Shown here: piece by piece, positions 39,442 to 49,402 of the stretch
Layout of the letters: the number at the start of each line of letters is the position of its first letter
Position numbering within the stretch: position 1 is the stretch's first letter
DNA from: Planctomycetia bacterium
GTDB taxonomy: Bacteria; Planctomycetota; Planctomycetia; Gemmatales; Gemmataceae
NCBI GenBank assembly: GCA_005786805.1
Contig: SYCV01000066.1
Span: forward strand, 1 to 64,000
DNA length: 64,000 bases
Reading direction: 5' to 3'
Translations under genes and position numbers: made by a program
Notes under the pieces: model-generated
The model's input: the letters and a program-made list of their open reading frames with translations, nothing else
Database searches by the model: none
What the model was told of the DNA's origin: nothing

Positions 39442-40842
39442 TCAAAAAGATCTTTCCTTGCTCCTATTCCACCAGCGCGATATTTGGACAGCGGTGTTCT
39501 CGGCGTTTTCAACGCAATCATTGATTGATATGCCCTTATATGCGTTTCCTGTCAAATACAACCCCGGATGGTTTGTAAGGGTTTCGTCAATCGATTGAAT
39601 CTTATCCAAGTGATTTACCATGTACTGTGGAATGGCGTTTTTCCAGCGAATAACTTTTACAAAATAGGGCGGTGCTTGTATTTTCATTGATAATTGCAAT
39701 TCCCTGTAAATCATCTTGGCTAGCACATCATCATCCAAGTCAACCATTTCCGGCCTGGAGGCCCCTCCACACATCGCCCTTAATAGCACACTACCGGCGG
39801 GGGCTCTTCCACGATATATGGATGAGCACCATTGCACACCTAGGATTGAACGATTTTCTGAACTTGGAGTCAGGTAACCAAATCCATCAAGAGGAATTGG
39901 TACATCTCCGGAACGAAATCCCATCACCACCACCGCAAGGCTGTTGTAGGGTATGCTTGAAATTATATCAGCCAGTTTTTCATCGAGATTTTTAAGTATT
40001 TGGGCTTGTTGCATTGCTGGGCATGAAAGGACAGCAATATCAAATGACTCAGACTCTCCATTCCCGCCCTCAACGATCCATTTTTTGTTGTCTTTGTCAT
40101 GTTTCAGATTGGATGCTTGGAACTGCCTGATTTTTGACCTGCCACATCGGTCTGCCAGAGCGTCGGTAAGGGTTCCCAATCCCTGGTCAAACGACCAAAG
40201 CTGTCCGGATGATCTTCCGCTTTCAGGATTGGTGGCAAGCCGGGCTTTTCGCGATGCCTTGAGACCCTTGGAAATGCTCCCATAATTTTTTTCCATTGCG
40301 GCAAGCCTGGGGAATCCCGCTTGATAACTTACTTGTCGTGCATCCCCCGCGTATATGCCGGTTACAAAAGGATCAACAAGTTTTTCTGCGATTTCGGTTC
40401 CAACCCTTCTCTGGGCGAAAGCATAAATCGACTCATCGGAAGAATCTTGCTTTCTTGGTTGGAAGCGTTCCATCGCCAAGGAGAACTTTGCCCTCAAGGA
40501 AAGAACATCTGTGGTTAAAAGCCCAATGAAAGATGATGGTAGTAGCCGAAGTTTTCCACCCAGTAGTAAAAAACGATTTTTTGCAGCCGCATCGTTTGCT
40601 GGTGAGAGTTGGCTTGATAAACAAAGTTCTTTGCTCAAATTCAATGTGGAGGGATTGCTGTCAAGAAAACCATTTGGACCGGATTCGTAAATGAAACCCT
40701 GCTCATGAATGGAGGAAATTTTTCCACCAATGTTTTTCTCGCTTTCCAGGATTTGGATATCAACATCAGCAAGATACTGCCTAAGCCTATAGGCCAGTGC
40801 GAGTCCTGATATTCCCCCTCCTATGATTGCAACTTTTGGCAT
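39442..40842 (-). CDS. hemG: protoporphyrinogen oxidase (HemY/HemG-type)
   Basis: Flavoprotein that oxidises protoporphyrinogen IX to protoporphyrin IX, feeding ferrochelatase. The 466-residue protein starts with the dinucleotide-binding motif KVAIIGGGISGLALAYRL, followed by ESEKNIGGKISSIHEQGFIYESGPNGFLD, RVGTEIAEKLVDPFVTGIYAGDARQVSYQAGFPRL, and the C-terminal FAD segment HPGLYLTGNAYKGISINDCVENAENTAVQI. This is the oxygen-dependent type (HemY). hemH is about 8 kb away. Confidence 0.92.
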   Translation of the reverse strand: MPKVAIIGGGISGLALAYRLRQYLADVDIQILESEKNIGGKISSIHEQGFIYESGPNGFLDSNPSTLNLSKELCLSSQLSPANDAAAKNRFLLLGGKLRLLPSSFIGLLTTDVLSLRAKFSLAMERFQPRKQDSSDESIYAFAQRRVGTEIAEKLVDPFVTGIYAGDARQVSYQAGFPRLAAMEKNYGSISKGLKASRKARLATNPESGRSSGQLWSFDQGLGTLTDALADRCGRSKIRQFQASNLKHDKDNKKWIVEGGNGESESFDIAVLSCPAMQQAQILKNLDEKLADIISSIPYNSLAVVVMGFRSGDVPIPLDGFGYLTPSSENRSILGVQWCSSIYRGRAPAGSVLLRAMCGGASRPEMVDLDDDVLAKMIYRELQLSMKIQAPPYFVKVIRWKNAIPQYMVNHLDKIQSIDETLTNHPGLYLTGNAYKGISINDCVENAENTAVQISRWWNRSKERSF

Positions 40843-40886
40843 GATTCGATCTTAATGTACTTTGGATGATTGCATAAAGGAATTAT

Positions 40887-41882
40887 TCAGCGCCTTGAAA
40901 AAATAATATCATCTTCCTCGGTTTTCTGGGGTGAGGAGTTTGTTTGCTCTACAGGAGTTGGGGGAAGAGGATCACTTTCATGAGAGGCCGATAAGTTTGT
41001 TTCAATGGCACCCTGTGCGATTGGTTGTTGTTCAATGGGGGAATGCGCGGATGGTTGATGGGGGAGTGGGGGGCGAGACTTGGTTAATGGGGGTTTTCGG
41101 TTTGAGAAGTGCCTTTTGGCTTTCATCTCAGCGCCAAATCGCAGGACTATGTAGCTTCTTCCCCGGCTGTCCATTTCGAGTTCCAATAATCCATTCCGGG
41201 AAGCATCCTCCAGTAATTCACTGAATGTGCGATATCCATGGTAGGTCTCGTTGAAGGATGGCTTTTTTCGCTTCATGGTGTCTTTCACCATTGACGACCA
41301 TATCACCTCCTTGTTCTCCCTGCGAAGAGCCAACAGTGAGTCAAGCAGTAGTTTAAATGCCTTTCTCTTGCTGTCAGGAACTGAAGCGTCAAATTCCGGA
41401 AAAGTCCCATGTTTATGTTCAAGGTCCTCGTAATAAATGAACTCATCGCAATTGTCTCTCAACAACTCGGATGTTGATTCCTGCATTCCAAGGCCGATCA
41501 CATGTTTTCCAAGTTCCTTGAGCTTTGATACCAGAGGGGAAAAATCACTGTCTCCTGAAATTACCACAAATGTGTCAATGTGTTCCTTGGAATAAGCCAT
41601 GTCCATCGCATCGACACAAAGTCGAATGTCCGCGGAGTTCTTTCCTGTCTGGCTTCTCCTGGGGATTTCGGTCAATTCAATGGCGGCTTCATGAAGCATT
41701 GCAGTGTAAGCACTGAATCTGTTCCAGTCCGCATATGCTTTTTTGAATACGATCTTGCCTTTTTCAACCAATCTTTCGAACACCCTGGTTATATCAAATT
41801 TCTCACGACGATTTAGAAATCCCAACGCGAGGTTCTCAAAGTCAACAAAAACAGCAAGAGAGCGTTCTCCATCTTCAGCCAC
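40887..41882 (-). CDS. NYN-domain (LabA/DUF88) protein with OST-HTH domain
   Basis: A 331-residue protein. The NYN/PIN-like domain (about 8-160) has the acidic residues FVDFENLA, SADIRLCVDAMD and VVISGDSDFSPLVSKL, the site expected of a ribonuclease. An OST-HTH (LOTUS) domain (about 172-255; FKLLLDSLLALRRENKEVIWSSMVKDTMKRKKPSFNETYHGYRTFSELLEDA) follows, implying RNA binding. The C-terminal 75 residues are Pro/Gln/Ser-rich and probably disordered. The start is GTG 41882 with GGGAG seven bases ahead. The likely role is RNA processing or regulation; its target is unknown. Confidence 0.85.
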   Translation of the reverse strand: MAEDGERSLAVFVDFENLALGFLNRREKFDITRVFERLVEKGKIVFKKAYADWNRFSAYTAMLHEAAIELTEIPRRSQTGKNSADIRLCVDAMDMAYSKEHIDTFVVISGDSDFSPLVSKLKELGKHVIGLGMQESTSELLRDNCDEFIYYEDLEHKHGTFPEFDASVPDSKRKAFKLLLDSLLALRRENKEVIWSSMVKDTMKRKKPSFNETYHGYRTFSELLEDASRNGLLELEMDSRGRSYIVLRFGAEMKAKRHFSNRKPPLTKSRPPLPHQPSAHSPIEQQPIAQGAIETNLSASHESDPLPPTPVEQTNSSPQKTEEDDIIFSRR

Positions 41883-42041
41883 GGATTTACTCCCTTGGGT
41901 AAATAAAGGTTTTTAATTGGTCATCACTATCTAGATTTTAACCACTTATGGTCGTTCAATAAAGTGCTCAATGAATTAAATTATCAGCTAAACTGGAATT
42001 TAACGCATTCATGGTCGACGATTGGATTTTTAGATCGGATA

Positions 42042-42824
42042 TCAAGGTTTGGGGCGGACTACCCTTGGTTGGCCTTGTTGTGCGATTGGCTCTTGGACTA
42101 ATTTCCAGCCTTGGGGGGCGCGGGGCGGGTCAAACTCGCTTCTTTCCAGTTTCACATTCATTTCCATCTTGGGGATATCCCAGGTGACTTCGCTGCCATT
42201 GGGTTGTTCAAACCATAATTGTCTTGGCATGAAATTGGCGCGATTGAAGACAATTCTGGCCCTTTGAAAGTCTGCCTTGTCCGCGGGAAATCTTGGAATT
42301 ATATCCATGTAAATATACCATTGGTCTTCCTTGGATAATCTAATGTCATATCTGCGAAGTGCTTCTTCTGCTTTCATTCCAAACAATAATGACATGAAAC
42401 TATCCTCTGCAACCTGGCCTTGTTTTGGCTTGGGCATTTCAAAGGCTCTGATCTCTTTTGCCTCAAACAAAATTTGATAAAGATAATTGCCCGTGCAAAG
42501 AAACTTCTTGTCCAAATCAGCTTTTCCCTCTTTGCGCAATTCCAAACTTGCAAGATTCACTGTTGATTGGCCGGAACCCAGTTTCATGTACTTGGCAATG
42601 CCGATGGATGCGGAGGTTGTTTCAAAAGTTTTATCTTTTTCAATTAATTTGATGGAAGCTGCAAGCGTCTGCACCTTCAGCATTTCCTGTTCCCAACGAT
42701 TGAGGTATTGCTGGAGTTGGGCGGCAGTGGGTGCTTGGTTGGGGGTAGCAGGCACATTCGTTTGTGCAAAAGTTTTTCCGATGTAACCAAAGCAGAAGAT
42801 CAAAACAAATAAAAACCTAGCCAT
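42042..42824 (-). CDS. TIGR03009-family secreted planctomycete protein
   Basis: A 260-residue exported protein starting at ATG 42824 (AGGAGA upstream; the ORF is open to 42872). The signal peptide is MARFLFVLIFCFGYIGKTFAQ. The mature part resembles the planctomycete domain TIGR03009: LQQYLNRWEQEMLKVQTLAASIKLIEKDKTF, ASLELRKEGKADLDKKFLCTGNYLYQILFEAKEIRAFEMPKP, LLFGMKAEEALRRYDIRL and RIVFNRANFMPRQLWFEQPNGSEVTWDIPKM. The overall pattern is reminiscent of LolA-like outer-membrane lipoprotein carriers. No function is established. Confidence 0.8.
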   Translation of the reverse strand: MARFLFVLIFCFGYIGKTFAQTNVPATPNQAPTAAQLQQYLNRWEQEMLKVQTLAASIKLIEKDKTFETTSASIGIAKYMKLGSGQSTVNLASLELRKEGKADLDKKFLCTGNYLYQILFEAKEIRAFEMPKPKQGQVAEDSFMSLLFGMKAEEALRRYDIRLSKEDQWYIYMDIIPRFPADKADFQRARIVFNRANFMPRQLWFEQPNGSEVTWDIPKMEMNVKLERSEFDPPRAPQGWKLVQEPIAQQGQPRVVRPKP

Positions 42825-42951
42825 ACATATTCTCCTGATAAAGCAGCATTCATGGATTAAATTGCTGCTCAACAGATGAATTTATAGCATGGAAACAAAA
42901 ATGAATAAAAGGCCAGAAAGCCAGTTTGTGAACATTTGGCCACTGGGGGTG

Positions 42952-44433
42952 TTAGCCTAGATTAACATAGACTGTCTTTACTTCGGTGTAAAGGCTTAGC
43001 GCGTATTCACCTAGTTCACGTCCGATACCGCTCATTTTGAAACCGCCAAAAGGTGCAGCGGCATCAAAAACATCGTAACAATTCACCCAAACAGTTCCAG
43101 CTTTCAAATTGTTTGCCAACCGGTGGGCTTTGGTTATATCCTTGGTCCATATTGCCGCTGCCAGACCGTAGAATGTTTTATTTCCTCGCTGAACTACCTC
43201 GTCGACATCCTTAAATTTTAAAATATTCATAACTGGGCCAAAAATTTCCTCACGAGCTATCCGCATGTTATCCTTGACCCCGTCAAAAATGGTCGGCTGA
43301 ATAAAGTACCCCTTGCTGCCCACTCTTTTTCCACCACTTAATAAGTTTGCTCCCTCAGAAACACCCGCATCAATGTATCCCATGATTCGATCGCATTGCT
43401 CCTGGGATATTTGGGGGCCTTGGGTTGTTGACATGTCAAAGGGATCGCCGACTCGTTGTTTTTTCGCTCGGGCAACCAATTTTTCAACAAATGCATCGTG
43501 GATTTTTTCCTCCACGAATAATCGGCTTCCCGCGCAACAACATTGGCCTTGGTTGAAAAACAAGCCAAAGTACGCGCCTTCCACTGCCGCATCCAAGTCG
43601 GCGTCAGCAAAAACAACATTTGGGCTTTTTCCGCCCAGTTCCAAGCTTACTCTTTTCAGGTTACTTTTAGCCGCGGCTTGCATCACGATTTGCCCAGTGC
43701 TGCCTTCCCCGGTAAAAGCTACCTTGTCGATATCCATGTGGGAGGAAATAGCCGCGCCCGCTGTCGGGCCAAAACCTGGCACAACATTTATGACCCCATC
43801 CGGGATGTCAGCCTCCTGGGCAAGTTCCGCCATGCGCAAAGCTGTCAAAGGTGTTTGCTCCGCCGGTTTCAGCACAATGGTGCAGCCGGTCGCGAGTGCG
43901 GGGGCCCATTTCCATGCAACCATCAAAAGTGGGAAATTCCATGGAATAATCTGGCCCACAACCCCCACTGGTTCATGCTTGGTGTAACAAAAATATTCCC
44001 CTTCAACTGGAATAGTTTTTCCATGTGTCTTGTCACACCATCCGGCGTAGTAACGATAAGCCTTGATGCTAAGGGGCAGGTCCGCGTTCAATGAGTCGCG
44101 GAGCGGTTTACCATTGTCAAGCGATTCCAAAGCGGCAAGTTCAGGAAGGTTTTTTTCCATGAGATCCGCAAGTTTGTTTATCCGCCTTCCCCGTTCAGCA
44201 GCGCTCATTTTTTTCCAAGGTCCGCTTTCAAATGCTTTTCTGGCAGCCTTAACCGCAAGATCAATGTCCGCCGCATCTGCTTCAGCGATTTGGCAGATTT
44301 CCTGGCCTGTCGCTGGATTTAGCGTCGCAAATGTTTTTCCGGATAGGCTGTTCACCCACTTCCCATTTATAAATAACTTTTGGTTTGAGACCTTTGGCGC
44401 TTTGATTGTTTTTGATTTGGAGGTGGTTGACAT
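42952..44433 (-). CDS. NAD(P)-dependent aldehyde dehydrogenase
   Basis: A 493-residue member of the ALDH superfamily, oxidising aldehydes to acids. Visible parts: the cofactor-binding [50 protein letters not shown], the general-base Glu in [18 protein letters not shown] (about 264), the nucleophile in [18 protein letters not shown] (about 297), and [13 protein letters not shown]. Sequence order and the long [30 protein letters not shown] tail match class 1/2 (betaine/acetaldehyde-type) enzymes. AAGGAG precedes ATG 44433. Confidence 0.94.
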   Translation of the reverse strand: MSTTSKSKTIKAPKVSNQKLFINGKWVNSLSGKTFATLNPATGQEICQIAEADAADIDLAVKAARKAFESGPWKKMSAAERGRRINKLADLMEKNLPELAALESLDNGKPLRDSLNADLPLSIKAYRYYAGWCDKTHGKTIPVEGEYFCYTKHEPVGVVGQIIPWNFPLLMVAWKWAPALATGCTIVLKPAEQTPLTALRMAELAQEADIPDGVINVVPGFGPTAGAAISSHMDIDKVAFTGEGSTGQIVMQAAAKSNLKRVSLELGGKSPNVVFADADLDAAVEGAYFGLFFNQGQCCCAGSRLFVEEKIHDAFVEKLVARAKKQRVGDPFDMSTTQGPQISQEQCDRIMGYIDAGVSEGANLLSGGKRVGSKGYFIQPTIFDGVKDNMRIAREEIFGPVMNILKFKDVDEVVQRGNKTFYGLAAAIWTKDITKAHRLANNLKAGTVWVNCYDVFDAAAPFGGFKMSGIGRELGEYALSLYTEVKTVYVNLG

Positions 44434-44493
44434 TGAATGAAGCTCCTTGAAGTTGGTTTTAAACTTTTGGTCACACAGCTTTACCCGGGTGGA

Positions 44494-46572
44494 TCACTTT
44501 CCTTGAAGACCGGCTTTTAAAAAGTTGACAAAAGCAGGCACATCATTGATTTTCCCCTCATCGTACCGCGCCACTTCAATGAAGCCGGCCGCATCTGGTT
44601 TTATCACCACATAAAGTGGAAGTTGTTCGGTGTTGAACTTGGATTTTTGAAAGTCCAGGTTTTTCCCGGCATCGATCCGCTGCTTGGTGGCGCTTCCTTG
44701 GAAAGAGGACCTTTCGTCGGCGGAGTAAAATTTGTCCGGCACCCTATCAGTGTAAAGTTGCACAAGCACGAATTTTTTGAGAAGCTCCTTGACATCCTTA
44801 AGGGGGAAAACATTTGCCTCGTTTATTTTGCAGTTCGTGCAAGTGACCCCGGTAAAATCAATAAAGACCAGCTTGTTTTGTTTTTTTGCTTCTTCAATAC
44901 CGCGGTCGAGGTCTCCCGTGAAAGGAAGATCATCACTTTCCTCAGGTAATAAAAATGAATCTACCCAGGCGAATATGATCCCAGATGGCCGGGCTCGTGA
45001 TCCGTCTTCCTTGAGTTTCAATAAAGATGGCGCAAGATAAATACCAAACGCTAGAAACACACATCCAAAAACCACCCCGGGAACGCTGGTATGTTCAGAC
45101 GGAGTGTCATGGGGAAGTTGCAGGAATCCCAAAAGATAAAAACCGCAGCAAAGTGCGATGATCACAGTCATGGACATGGAGAAATCGTAAGTGAATATCA
45201 ATGGCTCAGGTAATAAAACCAATTCCCCGGCCCTGAAGAACTTGATGGCGGCAGCCAACTCCAAAAAGCCCATTACCACTTTGACACTGTTTAGCCAGTT
45301 GCCACTTTTGGGTAATTTTTTCAACATTCCGGGAAACAAGGCGAGCAGAAAGAATGGTGAGGCGAAAGTGATTGAAAAAGCAAACCCACCCAGCAATCGA
45401 TGAAGGAAAGTGAGGTTGGAACCCGACGCTGTGCCACCAAAACCACCTAGAAAAGGAGCCACACATGCAAAGCTCACTATGGTGAATGTTAAAGCCATGA
45501 ATATGGTTCCAACCATCCCACCCTGTCCTTGTTTGGAGCTTGTGAAGTGAGCCAATCCACTGGGAAGTTCAATTTCATACATGCCAAGAAGGCTTAAAGA
45601 AAAGAAGATAAAAAGCCCTCCCAACCCAAAGTTCATTGCTGGATGAACGCTGATCAATCTGAAAAAAGAAAGAAGAGCCACAGCGGCAATGGTCAACACA
45701 GTCACAATGGTGATGCTGTATACCACCGCCATAGCCACCGGTCTGTGGTTGGTTTTTTCTGATTGCTTGAGGAAATAACTTACAGTTATGGGAATCATTG
45801 GAAAAACACAGGGGGTGACCAGGGAAATTGCTCCCCAAAACATGCCCTGTAGCGCGAATGCCCATAGTCCATCTGAACCCGCCTGAGGTTTTTCTAAATT
45901 GGATTGTGTATTGTTTGAGCTTGGCTTGATTGGTTTGACATTTGCAATTACTTTTGGTGACCCGGGTTTAATCTCAAGCTTTTTTTTAAGTTCATCAGAG
46001 ATTTCAAGTGGATCTGAATTTGATATCAATATCGGGATGTTGAATGAATGTTCCCCCCAAACGCATTTGGAGTCACAAACCTGCAGTTTGATTGCGAATT
46101 CCAGAGTCTGGGGCCCAATTTTAGCGTCAGGTTTTATGTGTATTTCTTGAGTCCAAACGAACGGTTTTTCAAACTCCAGGAAAAACCCAAGAGGGCCTTC
46201 CTCCTTTAATTCGGGATCGGATTCTGTCAATGGGTATATAGGTGTGAACGAAGGGTTGTCTTTAAAAATTATTTTTGAAAGACCATTCTCATCTTGGTTT
46301 TCTGTTCTTTGGGTGATCGGGTAAGTGTGAAAACCAGGTTTTGGGATTCCTTGGACTCGAAGCGTTAAAACCTCACCTCTGCGGGCTTTGAACTCCTTTT
46401 GTCCTTCCAAATTTGAGTCGGAAAAAGGGTCGTTCGCACCTAAGGTAGCGATGAATTCAATCCTAGAAGCTGTGGCTGGTGCGGGATTTTGGCCGAATAC
46501 TTGCATAAAGTTGCAAGATACTGCCATCAAAACGACCATGGCGATTGCAGTAGGAAGTCTAAACTTTGTCAT
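44494..46572 (-). CDS. dsbD: DsbD-like thiol:disulfide interchange protein
   Basis: A 692-residue membrane protein that carries reducing power across the inner membrane. The signal peptide and N-terminal DsbD-alpha domain (about 30-210) contain the CDSKCVWGEH cysteine pair. The central CcdA-like domain (about 240-500) has the membrane cysteines in SLVTPCVFPMIP and SFACVAPFLGG. The C-terminal thioredoxin-like domain (from about 560) has VFIDFTGVTCTNCKINEANVF. All three redox pairs are present, so the protein should be active. The thioredoxin-NHL gene lies 52 bases upstream on the same strand. Confidence 0.9.
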   Translation of the reverse strand: MTKFRLPTAIAMVVLMAVSCNFMQVFGQNPAPATASRIEFIATLGANDPFSDSNLEGQKEFKARRGEVLTLRVQGIPKPGFHTYPITQRTENQDENGLSKIIFKDNPSFTPIYPLTESDPELKEEGPLGFFLEFEKPFVWTQEIHIKPDAKIGPQTLEFAIKLQVCDSKCVWGEHSFNIPILISNSDPLEISDELKKKLEIKPGSPKVIANVKPIKPSSNNTQSNLEKPQAGSDGLWAFALQGMFWGAISLVTPCVFPMIPITVSYFLKQSEKTNHRPVAMAVVYSITIVTVLTIAAVALLSFFRLISVHPAMNFGLGGLFIFFSLSLLGMYEIELPSGLAHFTSSKQGQGGMVGTIFMALTFTIVSFACVAPFLGGFGGTASGSNLTFLHRLLGGFAFSITFASPFFLLALFPGMLKKLPKSGNWLNSVKVVMGFLELAAAIKFFRAGELVLLPEPLIFTYDFSMSMTVIIALCCGFYLLGFLQLPHDTPSEHTSVPGVVFGCVFLAFGIYLAPSLLKLKEDGSRARPSGIIFAWVDSFLLPEESDDLPFTGDLDRGIEEAKKQNKLVFIDFTGVTCTNCKINEANVFPLKDVKELLKKFVLVQLYTDRVPDKFYSADERSSFQGSATKQRIDAGKNLDFQKSKFNTEQLPLYVVIKPDAAGFIEVARYDEGKINDVPAFVNFLKAGLQGK

Positions 46573-46624
46573 TAAAAATCAGTTTGTTTGAATAGTGTTT
46601 GTAACATTTGACCGCGGGTTGGAG

Positions 46625-48304
46625 TTACCTAGGGATAAAATCCACCCCGCTCAATTTAAGAGTTGTCACTTCCTTGGATTTAAGATCAGCCACCTGTATC
46701 CTGTGTGCATTGGTATCTGCTATATAAATCTTCCCGCCTGCAATGCTAATTCCTGCAGGCTCATTAAACATAGGGCCACCCATCCAGCCGGTTTTAGTGC
46801 TGGAAAGAAAACTTTTGCACTCCCTTGTTTTGGGATCAAGGGTTTTGATTTTGCTGTTATAGGTATCGGCGATATAAATCAATCCCTCATGCCATGCGAC
46901 ACCAAGCGCATGTTGAATTCGCACTTCGTCGCCAATGCCGTCAATATCCCCAAACTCAAAAAGTCCAAGCCCAACAAGAGTTTTCACATTGCCTTTGCCA
47001 TCAAGTGGTAGTGATCGAATCGCGCTGATCTCGCTGTCTGCGACAAATAAGCTGGTACCATCCGTGGTTAATCCGCTGGGTTGCGCGAAATTGGATGAAG
47101 GTAATGGTCCATCTCGGAGATTTTCTCTTCCATTTCCCGCATATGGCTCAAGCTTTTTGAACTTCAGGTCGAGTGTCCAGATTTGATGATGCCCCGCTTG
47201 CGCGATAAACAAGGTATCACCTTTTCGAAGCAAATCCCAAGGACTGTTTAATCCGACCAATGTCGCGACACCGCCTGTGTCGCGGTCGTGGCCTTGTTTA
47301 CCGGTGCCAGCAACAGTGGAAACGGTTTGTTTCTTAAGATCAATTTTTCTAATGAGATGATTTTTTCTGTCCGCAAGATAAAGATCATCTCCCATCAACG
47401 CCATTCCTTGTGGGTCATCAAACATGGCATCAGCGTAGTTGCCATCCTTGAAACCGGGCTTTCCAGATTTTCCCACAGCAGCAATACCTTTGCCTTCAAG
47501 GTCGGTGATGATAAGCCTGTGGTTGGTGCTGTCAGCGATAAAAATTCGTTTTGATTCTGCATCCGCCAATACTTTTCCAGGGAAATAAAGCGGTGATGAG
47601 GCTTTTTCAACTGTTTGACCAAAATCGATGGGCTTTTCGTTAAGGGTTTTGTTTTCCCTGCCTGATTTAACAAGTTTGGCAATCGCCAAATCAACCGCAT
47701 CGTGAAGGCCTTCACCGGACCCTTTGGCGACAAAATTTCCCTCAGAATCCAATAGAACCAGTGTCGGCCAGGAATTAACCCCATAAGTTCGCCAGATTTT
47801 CATGTTCGCATCATTCACAACGGGATGTTTGATTTCGTAGCGGGAAATCGCCTTGCGAATGCTTTCCGTTTCCTTTTCATTCTCAAACTTTGCGGAATGC
47901 ACTCCGATAACTACAAGCTCATTAGCGTATTTTTTCTCGAGTTTGGCAAGGTCTGGCAAAGTGTGAATGCAGTTGATGCAGCAAAGTGTCCAGAAATCCA
48001 GAAGCACAATCTTTCCTTTAAGATCTTTGATGCTTATCGGTTTTGCCGTGTTGAGCCATGCAACACCACCATCAAAGTCAGGAGCTGCGACTTTTTCTGG
48101 CCGTGCTTTTTCCTGGGCACCGGCTTTTTCAGCGGGGGGTTGCGCAAGAACGGTACTACTTCCGGGAAGGTAAAAATATCTCACAAGAAAAGCCAGGGCC
48201 AGCAATATGGCGACTGGTAATGAATAGGTCATCCATTTTGAAAATAACTTGATTGGTGTTAACTTTGAATTTGATTTTTCAGCTGGCGTGTGTTCTGAAT
48301 TCAT
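46625..48304 (-). CDS. thioredoxin-like domain fused to NHL-repeat propeller (NHLRC2-like)
   Basis: A 559-residue protein. An N-terminal membrane anchor (about 22-46, PVAILLALAFLVRYFYL) is followed by a thioredoxin-like domain (about 75-205) with LLDFWTLCCINCIHTLPDLAKL and the cis-proline in SWPTLVLL, then an NHL-repeat beta-propeller (about 230-559; repeated IFIADSTNHRLIITDLEGK, LYLADRKNHLIRKIDL, IYIADTNAHRIQVADL). The CCINC redox motif and the layout match NHLRC2-type proteins. It faces the periplasm and may be served by the DsbD encoded just downstream. Confidence 0.9.
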   Translation of the reverse strand: MNSEHTPAEKSNSKLTPIKLFSKWMTYSLPVAILLALAFLVRYFYLPGSSTVLAQPPAEKAGAQEKARPEKVAAPDFDGGVAWLNTAKPISIKDLKGKIVLLDFWTLCCINCIHTLPDLAKLEKKYANELVVIGVHSAKFENEKETESIRKAISRYEIKHPVVNDANMKIWRTYGVNSWPTLVLLDSEGNFVAKGSGEGLHDAVDLAIAKLVKSGRENKTLNEKPIDFGQTVEKASSPLYFPGKVLADAESKRIFIADSTNHRLIITDLEGKGIAAVGKSGKPGFKDGNYADAMFDDPQGMALMGDDLYLADRKNHLIRKIDLKKQTVSTVAGTGKQGHDRDTGGVATLVGLNSPWDLLRKGDTLFIAQAGHHQIWTLDLKFKKLEPYAGNGRENLRDGPLPSSNFAQPSGLTTDGTSLFVADSEISAIRSLPLDGKGNVKTLVGLGLFEFGDIDGIGDEVRIQHALGVAWHEGLIYIADTYNSKIKTLDPKTRECKSFLSSTKTGWMGGPMFNEPAGISIAGGKIYIADTNAHRIQVADLKSKEVTTLKLSGVDFIPR

Positions 48305-48666
48305 GGTCTTCCTTATTCATTGAAAACAGTTTTTATAGTGCCTTTTTACCTTACCTATTATTAATAACAGGCCTTATTCAATTGTGGAACTCTTTTCTTT
48401 GTTTTTCATGATAAACCATGATGGAATTTTCATTTCATTAATCAAGTCTCCTTTAGAAAATTTAAATCATCCTTCAGTTTCAGGCTTAAAGACCCTGTGA
48501 ATAAACATCACCTTATAAATTCCAAAACTTCTTTGTTGATTTCTAAAAAGGAAAGTATAAACATCACTTAGTTGATCATGTGTTTGAGTGGTTATTGGAT
48601 CAGTTTTACAACTGTAATGTCTTCTGTGCTTGGAATCGTGGAATTTTTTAAAATGAGGATTTAAAC
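48305..48666. other. 362-base AT-rich divergent intergenic region
   Basis: It separates the thioredoxin-NHL gene from dcd and should hold promoters for both directions. No ORF, RNA gene or clear repeat was recognised. GAGGA just before ATG 48667 is the dcd ribosome site. Confidence 0.4.
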
Positions 48667-49230
48667 ATGGCTGTTTTACCTGACTGGATGATCAAGGAAA
48701 ATATTAAGATCGAACCCTATGAGGAATGTTCAGGCCGCAAAGGTTTGATTTCCTACGGTGTTACCAGTTATGGTTATGATGTGCGTGTTGACAGGCATTT
48801 CAAGGTTTTCACAAACGCCCGTTGTACTGTGGTGGATCCCAAGAATTTTGATCCCGCTTCATTTGTTGATATTGAAGCTGATTATTGTCTAATTCCCCCC
48901 AATAGCTTCGCGCTGGCTGAAACCGTTGAATATCTTGAAATACCACGGGATATTATCGCGGTTTGTGTGGGAAAAAGCACTTACGCGCGCTGTGGCATCA
49001 TTGTGAATGTCACACCTTTGGAACCTGAATGGCGCGGCAGAGTCACCATAGAAATCAGCAATACTACGCCACTTCCCGCTAAAATTTACGCGAATGAAGG
49101 AATTGCTCAGATCCTGTTTTTCAAGGGTAGCGCCATGTGTAAAACAAGCTACGCTGACAAGAAAGGTAAGTATCAAGACCAAAAAGGTTTGACACTTCCA
49201 TTTGTTCTTGGATCGCAACCTCCGCAATAA
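48667..49230 (+). CDS. dcd: dCTP deaminase
   Basis: Dcd converts dCTP to dUTP, the route to thymidylate. The 187-residue trimeric enzyme has the family signatures [86 protein letters not shown] (active-site Ser, Arg and Glu) and [15 protein letters not shown]. It may have its own promoter; nrdJ follows after 172 bases. Confidence 0.95.
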   Translation: MAVLPDWMIKENIKIEPYEECSGRKGLISYGVTSYGYDVRVDRHFKVFTNARCTVVDPKNFDPASFVDIEADYCLIPPNSFALAETVEYLEIPRDIIAVCVGKSTYARCGIIVNVTPLEPEWRGRVTIEISNTTPLPAKIYANEGIAQILFFKGSAMCKTSYADKKGKYQDQKGLTLPFVLGSQPPQ

Positions 49231-49324
49231 TAATAGTTTGGGAAAAATCGTTTTATTTTGTGAAATTTTATTGTGTACATTTGATGAATGATTATTAGGA
49301 TACACACCTCGGTTCATGTGAGTA

Positions 49325-49377
49325 GCAGGTTCTTCCCGTCGAACAGTCGTGTTACTATGGATGGTGGCGACCCCTGC
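49325..49377 (+). promoter_or_regulatory. possible structured RNA leader of nrdJ
   Basis: The gap before nrdJ is richer in GC than other gaps and can fold as a small three-way junction: GCAG(49325-49328)/CTGC(49374-49377), GTTC/GAAC (49329-49332 / 49341-49344) and GTCG/CGAC (49346-49349 / 49368-49371). No cobalamin-riboswitch B12 box or NrdR box was recognised. An nrdJ-associated RNA motif is known from metagenomes, but I cannot confirm this is it. Confidence 0.3.
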
Positions 49378-49402
49378 GTAAAAAACGAAAGATCAGGATA
49401 TC

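Noticed and set aside
43313-43987. 224-residue plus-strand ORF
   Set aside because: Antisense to aldehyde dehydrogenase; composition is that of a reversed coding strand.
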